Origin: Siphonodentalium dalli
Lineage: Eukaryota > Mollusca > Scaphopoda > Gadilida > Siphonodentaliidae
Length of the DNA: 64,000 bases
Assembly (NCBI GenBank): GCA_032622095.1
Contig: CP136063.1
Coordinates: 115,152,723-115,216,722 of the forward strand
Direction: 5' to 3'
A program made the position numbers and the translations under genes. Within the stretch, counting starts at the first letter, position 1; each line of letters starts with the position of its first letter. Positions 59,145 to 64,000 of the stretch are shown one piece after another. The notes under the pieces were generated by a model. It was not told where the DNA came from. It ran no database searches and was given only the letters and a program-made list of their open reading frames with translations.

Positions 59145-60939
59145 ATGAAAGTGTCAATGACACTGTAGCTCAACTTTGTAAAGAAGGTAATTTTTTTGTG
59201 ATGAGCAATGAACAGAGATTAAAAAAGGAGTGTAAAAATGAGCAGTAAAGAATTTAGTCACACACAGAGTAAAATCCAAGATGGCTGCTGGCGGCCATGT
59301 TTTTTGGCCGAATGAGCCCTAAATGACTTGTTCCCATCTACATGTTATTGTTTACATCCATGACAAATTTCATGATAATCAGATTCAAGGTACGACCTGT
59401 AGCCCGTGCTAAAGGATTTAGTCATACAAAGAGTAAAATCCAAGATGGCTGCTGGCGGCCATGTTTTTTGGCCGAATGACCCCAAAATGACTCGTTCCCA
59501 TCTACATGTCATTATTAACATTCATGACAAATTTTATGATGATCAGACTAAAGGTACGACCTGTAGCCTGTGCTAAAGGATTTAGTCATACAAAGAGTAA
59601 AATCCAAGATGGCTGCTGGCGGCCATGTTTTTTGGCCGAATGACCCCAAAATAACTCTTTCCCATCTACATGTCATTGTTAACATCCATGACAAATTTTA
59701 TGATGATCAGACTAAAGGTACGACCTGTAGCCTGTGCTAAAGAATTCAGTCATACAAAGAGTAAAATCCAAGATGGCTGCTGGCGGTCATGTTTTTTGGC
59801 CGAATGACCCCGAAATTACTCGTTCCCATCTACATGTCAATATTAACATCCATGACAAATTTCATGATGATCAGATGAACAATGCGACCTGTGGCCCGTG
59901 CTAATGGATTGAATTTTGAAAACAAAGATGGCCACTGGCGGCCATGTTTTTTGTCTGAATGACCCCAAAATGACTCGTTCCCATCTACATTCCAATTTCA
60001 ACAGCCATGACAAATTTCATCCAAGATGGCTGCTGGCGGCCATGTTTTTTGGCCGAATGACCCCAAAATAACTCGTTCCCATCTACATGTCATTGTTAAC
60101 ATCCATGACAAATTTCATGATGATCATACTAAAGGTACGACCTGTAGCCCGTACTAACGGATTTAGTCATACAAAGAGTAAAATCCAAGATGGCTGCTGG
60201 CGGCCATGTTTTTTGCCCGAATAACCCAAAACTGACTCGTTCCCATCTACATGTCATTGTTAACATCCATGACAAATTTTATGATGATCTGACCAAAGGT
60301 ACGACCTGTAGCCCGTGCTAAAGGATTTAGTCATGCAAAGAGTAAAATCCAAGATGGCTGCTGGCGGCCATGTTTTTTGGCCGAATGACCCCAAAATTAC
60401 TCGTTCCCATCTACATGTCAATATTAACATCCATGACAAATATTATGACGATCAGACGAACAGTACGGCCTGTAGCCCGTGCTAATGGATTGAATTTTGA
60501 AATCTAAGATGGCCGCTGGCGGCCATGTTTTTTTTTCCGAATGACCCCAAAATGAATCATTCCGGTATAAATGTTGATGTCAACAGCTATGACAAATTTC
60601 ATAATGATCCGATCAAAGGTACGACCTGTAGCCTGTATTGTTGACACCTTATGCACACAAGCACACACAGACAACAAAGCCATGGCACAGGGGCCTGTAA
60701 CGCGCTCCGCTGTCCGCCCCCCTTTTGCGCTGCCCATATACGCCGCTGCTATATATGCGCCTGCTTCACGCTAATGGTATAATAATAAGACTATTATTAT
60801 ACCATTAGCGTGAAGCAGGCGCGTATATAGCAGCGGCGTATATGGGCAGCGCAAAAGGGGGGCGGACAGCGGAGCGCGTTATTAAAGGCCCCTGTGGCCA
60901 TGGCAATAGCTCAAACTTTACAAAGTAAAGTTGAGCTAA
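59145..60939 (-). mobile_element. Family B element, inverted copy
   Basis: On the minus strand the right end (ATGAAAGTGTCAATGACACT in + orientation) is at 59145, and the left hairpin end (CAAAGTAAAGTTGAGCTAA) is at about 60939. About nine monomers with CAAGATGGCTGCTGGCGGCC lie between, one of them cut short near 60015. A palindromic MITE is inserted at 60686-60896 next to the GCCATGG of the left end. Confidence 0.8.
60679..60903. mobile_element. 211-bp palindromic MITE with 7-bp duplication
   Basis: The element spans 60686-60896 between copies of GCCATGG. It is an almost perfect palindrome starting CACAGGGGCCT, very GC-rich in the arms (GCGCTCCGCTGTCCGCC) and AT-rich at the centre. The undisturbed host GCCATGGCAATAGCTC is present at 62026-62041. 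Confidence 0.8.
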
Positions 60940-61153
60940 TAAGTATAAAGAAGAGTTTTCACAATGAAAGAATGAGATAGGCACGAGTTCCGGAGTTCAT
61001 TTCACCATTTTGAACACTGTAAACTGAAGTAGAGTGATGCGTTTATTGTACATGTAGGTTATGATAGTAAAATAGTCCTTAAAAATTCTTTATCCAGTTC
61101 AAAAAGTGCTTATATATGATCCACAGAATCATGCAGGAACCATTATAAGTTCA

Positions 61154-62058
61154 ATGAAAGTGTCAATGACACTGTAGCTCAACTTGGAAAGGGAATAATT
61201 TAATGTGTTACTGTCGATGGAGTGATTAGGAATGTGGAAAGTTGAATGTCTAATACTAGTTTATCAACATGAAGAGATATATATATATATGTATATAAAA
61301 GTAAAATCTAAGATGGTTGCTGGCGGCTATGTTTTCCAACAATTCAATAACATTTGATAGCTTTAGTCATGCAAAGAGTAGAATCCAAGATGGCCACTGG
61401 CAGCCATGTTTTAATGCCGAATAACCCCAAAATGACTCGTTCCCATCTACATGTCAATGTCAAAAGTCAAGACAAATTTCATAATGATCCGACCAAAGGT
61501 ACGACCTGTAGCCCGTGCCAAAGGATTTAGTCATGCAAAGAGTAAAATCCAAGATGGCTGCTGGCGGCCATGTTTTTGGCCGAATGACCCCAAAATTACT
61601 TGTTCCCATCTACATGTCATTGTTAACATCCATGAAATTTTTTATGATGATCCGACCAAAGGTACGACCTGTAGCCCGTGTCAAAGGATTTAGTCATGCA
61701 AAGAGTAAAATCTAAGATGGCTGCCGGTGGCCATGTTTTTTGGCCGAATGACCCCAAAATTACTCGTTCCCATCTACATGTCAATATTAACATCCATGAC
61801 AAATTTCATGACAATAAGACGAACAGCCCGTGCTAATGGATTGAATTTTGAAATCCAAGATGGCCGCTGGCGGCCATGTTTTTTTTCCGAATGACCCCAA
61901 AATGACTCGTTCCCATCTACATGTCAATGTCAACATCCATGACAAATTTCATAATAATAGGACCAAAGGTACGAACTGTAGCCCGTGCTAAAGGAAATTG
62001 TTGACGAATCACGCACACACACACGCCATGGCAATAGCTCAAAGTAAAGTTGAGCTAA
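61154..62058 (-). mobile_element. Family B element, second inverted copy
   Basis: On the minus strand the right end (ATGAAAGTGTCAATGACACT in + orientation) is at 61154 and the left end (AAAGTAAAGTTGAGCTAA) at about 62058. About four monomers lie between them. Confidence 0.75.
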
Positions 62059-63816
62059 CAAACGACCTATGTTGAACTTATTATCTGAACATTTCTGGAG
62101 GGAACAACTCCTCAATGAGTACTATAGTATAGAAATTAAGGGTTAAGGGTTCATTTGTAGGAATGCTCAACTATTAATTCAACAAAACAGTCGATGAATG
62201 AATGTTTGTTGAACTTATTATTAACTTTTATTTACTAAATACTCACTAATGAGTAGTTTACTCAGGAAATGCTCATATAATAAAAGACCGCTTTGCCACA
62301 CATCCCCGATAAAGGTGGCTTTTTTGGATGGTGGCCTTTTAAGAAGCTAAACATTTAATAATGACAACAATCATTGGATCAAACTTTGCTTCCAACTGTC
62401 TGTGTTGTTAAACATAATAAAAAATTCAAAGTCTGTGAAATTCTATTAAATATTACTCAAGTTATCATCTGGTCAACAGAATAATCCAACAAAATCTAAG
62501 TCAACAAGGATCATACCTCCGGTAAAGATGGATGGACCACACCCATATTCAAACTTGACCTATATTTTCATGTGAGTAATCCATATACCATTTGAAAACA
62601 ATCAGTTAACTAAAACTAAAGTTATCAACCCAAAATCAAAATAATAGGCAAATTCTGAGTTGACAATAGAATAATGGTAGAATTTATTATCTGAACATTC
62701 CCACAAATGAATAGGAATCCTTCTGCACTTGTACTATCTGTTGGTCTGTTGTCTCATTATATTTCCTGGACACCCCTCCTGGGTCCTCCAGATGAATAGT
62801 AGTATACTTTTATTTATGAATGAGAAAATCTATTTAGTAAAGAAAGGCTTAAAGTGAAAATCAAGTAACTGCTCATCAGCAAGTATTCTATTATTAAATG
62901 GTTAAACAAATTCTTAGTGAAATTCTAATCTCGTTTTTTTCACACCAGCAGATGCATGCCTAAAAAATTGCTAATAAGTGACCTAGATATCGAAGAGTTT
63001 ATATGCACGCATGGGGTCAGCAACGAGAACAGTAAGCAGACTAATTGGATAATTTATACAATATCAGTCATATCAAGTATATTGACATTCAGTCATGAAT
63101 AAGTAGAGCAGCACAGCATACATGCCGATTTGAAGAAGAGAATCCCTGGCATTCTGTATATGAATAAAATAAAAGGTCACTTATTGACAGGTCACATACT
63201 TCATATTTAGTGGAGTAGATTAAGCCCAATTTTCATGGTAATTGTTCAATTTGTGACTAAAGCATGAAACTTTGCACCTATGTACATATTCATATACTAA
63301 TTGATATTAGATATGGAGCCACGCTGAAATTTCACTTTAACCCCTCTTTTTAAGGGGTTTTCCAAATTTAAAGAGCATTTCGTGATTATATAATTTATTA
63401 AATGTCGCAATTAATCTTACCATGAAATATGTGATTTTAAATTTGGAATTTTACAACTGGTACTTCAAGCTCTCCAACTTTTGGAAATTTCCAACTTAAC
63501 ATCCCCCAAAAAGTTGAAAAATGAGACCATTTCAGTCCAACAGTTTAACAAACAAGTAGGAAGTATGACTGTTGGTCTAAAAACAGCAAATTCTCCATTG
63601 AATACTGGTTGGAAAATCAAACTATGAGAACAATTGTAACCTATTTTTGGTGTGAAAATCGAATTTACAAGTAATGTTGTATCATACATGATATTTCCAA
63701 CTGATGAATATTTTGTTCAAAGTAGGGAATCAAAACTATAACCCCCTCCCAATTGCCCATAAATTTGCCCTCACCTACCCTCCCTCCCCCTTCATATTGT
63801 GGAGTTTGGTAACCTT
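62059..63816. other. Gene-free stretch with repeat F copies
   Basis: Repeat F motifs (GAACTTATTATCTGAACATT) lie near 62070-62100, 62210-62290 and 62690-62860. No gene recognised. The T-rich segment 63340-63700 has only short ORFs. Confidence 0.4.
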
Positions 63817-64000
63817 GTGGAGTTCGGTAGCCCAGTGATTAGAGTGTCCAACTTGTAATGGTGTTAACGCACTGGCATGAGTTTGCGCCTACCTGTGGAC
63901 TGTCGTACAGTAGCTTTGTCGGATTAAGCGATATGTGTGCTGCAAAGCCGCACACTGTTCAAATCTTGTGCCAGGTTGTGACCTTTGGGCAAGGTCACTT
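63817..64000 (+). mobile_element. tRNA-derived SINE, cut by window end
   Basis: The head GTGGAGTTCGGTAGCCCAGT with a tRNA-like A box, then GAGTTTGCGCCTACC, is followed by CACTGTTCAAATCTTGTGCC, which parallels 31100-31130 of the first SINE. Continues beyond the window. Confidence 0.6.

Overview
This window reads as nuclear DNA of an animal: AT-rich, intron-heavy, with no operons and almost no long ORFs. It is most likely a lophotrochozoan and plausibly a bivalve mollusc. The clade guess rests on interspersed repeats that pair a terminal hairpin with a GTCC/GTCT microsatellite and roughly 160-bp monomers, which resembles the bivalve 'pearl' type of element. That is inference from recall, not a search result.

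One cellular gene is clear: the 3' part of a basigin (BSG/neuroplastin-type) gene on the + strand. Five coding exons can be placed with canonical AG/GT borders and matching phases: 11712-11927, 19863-19955, 37213-37503, 37984-38113 and 40040-40097. Together they encode two Ig domains, one transmembrane helix carrying the conserved membrane-embedded Glu, and a short basic/acidic cytoplasmic tail ending in a stop. The signal-peptide exon was not found and probably lies left of the window. The visible gene spans about 28 kb, nearly all of it intron filled by mobile elements.

The rest of the window is dominated by repeats. Three families (called A, B and C here) share one design. Each has a left-end hairpin followed by a GTCTG/GTCCG/GTGCG simple repeat, then tandem diverged monomers. 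The right end repeats the left-end sequence in inverted orientation and finishes in a short palindrome. This is the layout of Helentron/HINE-type non-autonomous rolling-circle elements. A copies: 1744-3936, 5272-5958, 6039-9140, 21012-22219, 22220-24624, 32960-35780 and 33720-35659. B copies: 9242-9876, 27957-30756, 51026-53458, and on the minus strand 59145-60939 and 61154-62058. C copies: 13118-16431, 20042-24950, 24956-25310 and 51375-53260. They are nested in each other (C in D, C in B, A in B, A in A) and sometimes abut tail to head. A fourth family, D (12860-13117 plus 16432-16795), is interrupted by C.

Cut-and-paste DNA transposons with readable target duplications are scattered among these. 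There are three hAT-like elements (7851-8600; 18464-19396 with a BED-finger remnant; 36170-36550). Several elements are flanked by TTAA (6817-7310, 50704-50958, 54124-54523, 54719-54981, 57503-57744, 58359-58816). Two pogo/Tc1-like palindromes sit at 42047-42219 and 46683-46886. A foldback with a 9-bp duplication lies at 56650-57158. Two palindromes with CACAGG ends are at 49650-49753 and 60686-60896. A large element with inverted ends spans 26509-32062. There are also tRNA-type SINEs (30958-31400; 63817-end) and the 3' end of a LINE reverse transcriptase (55990-56313, minus strand). Stretches around 1-1743, 9877-11711, 40384-44420 and 46889-49372 show nothing I can name.
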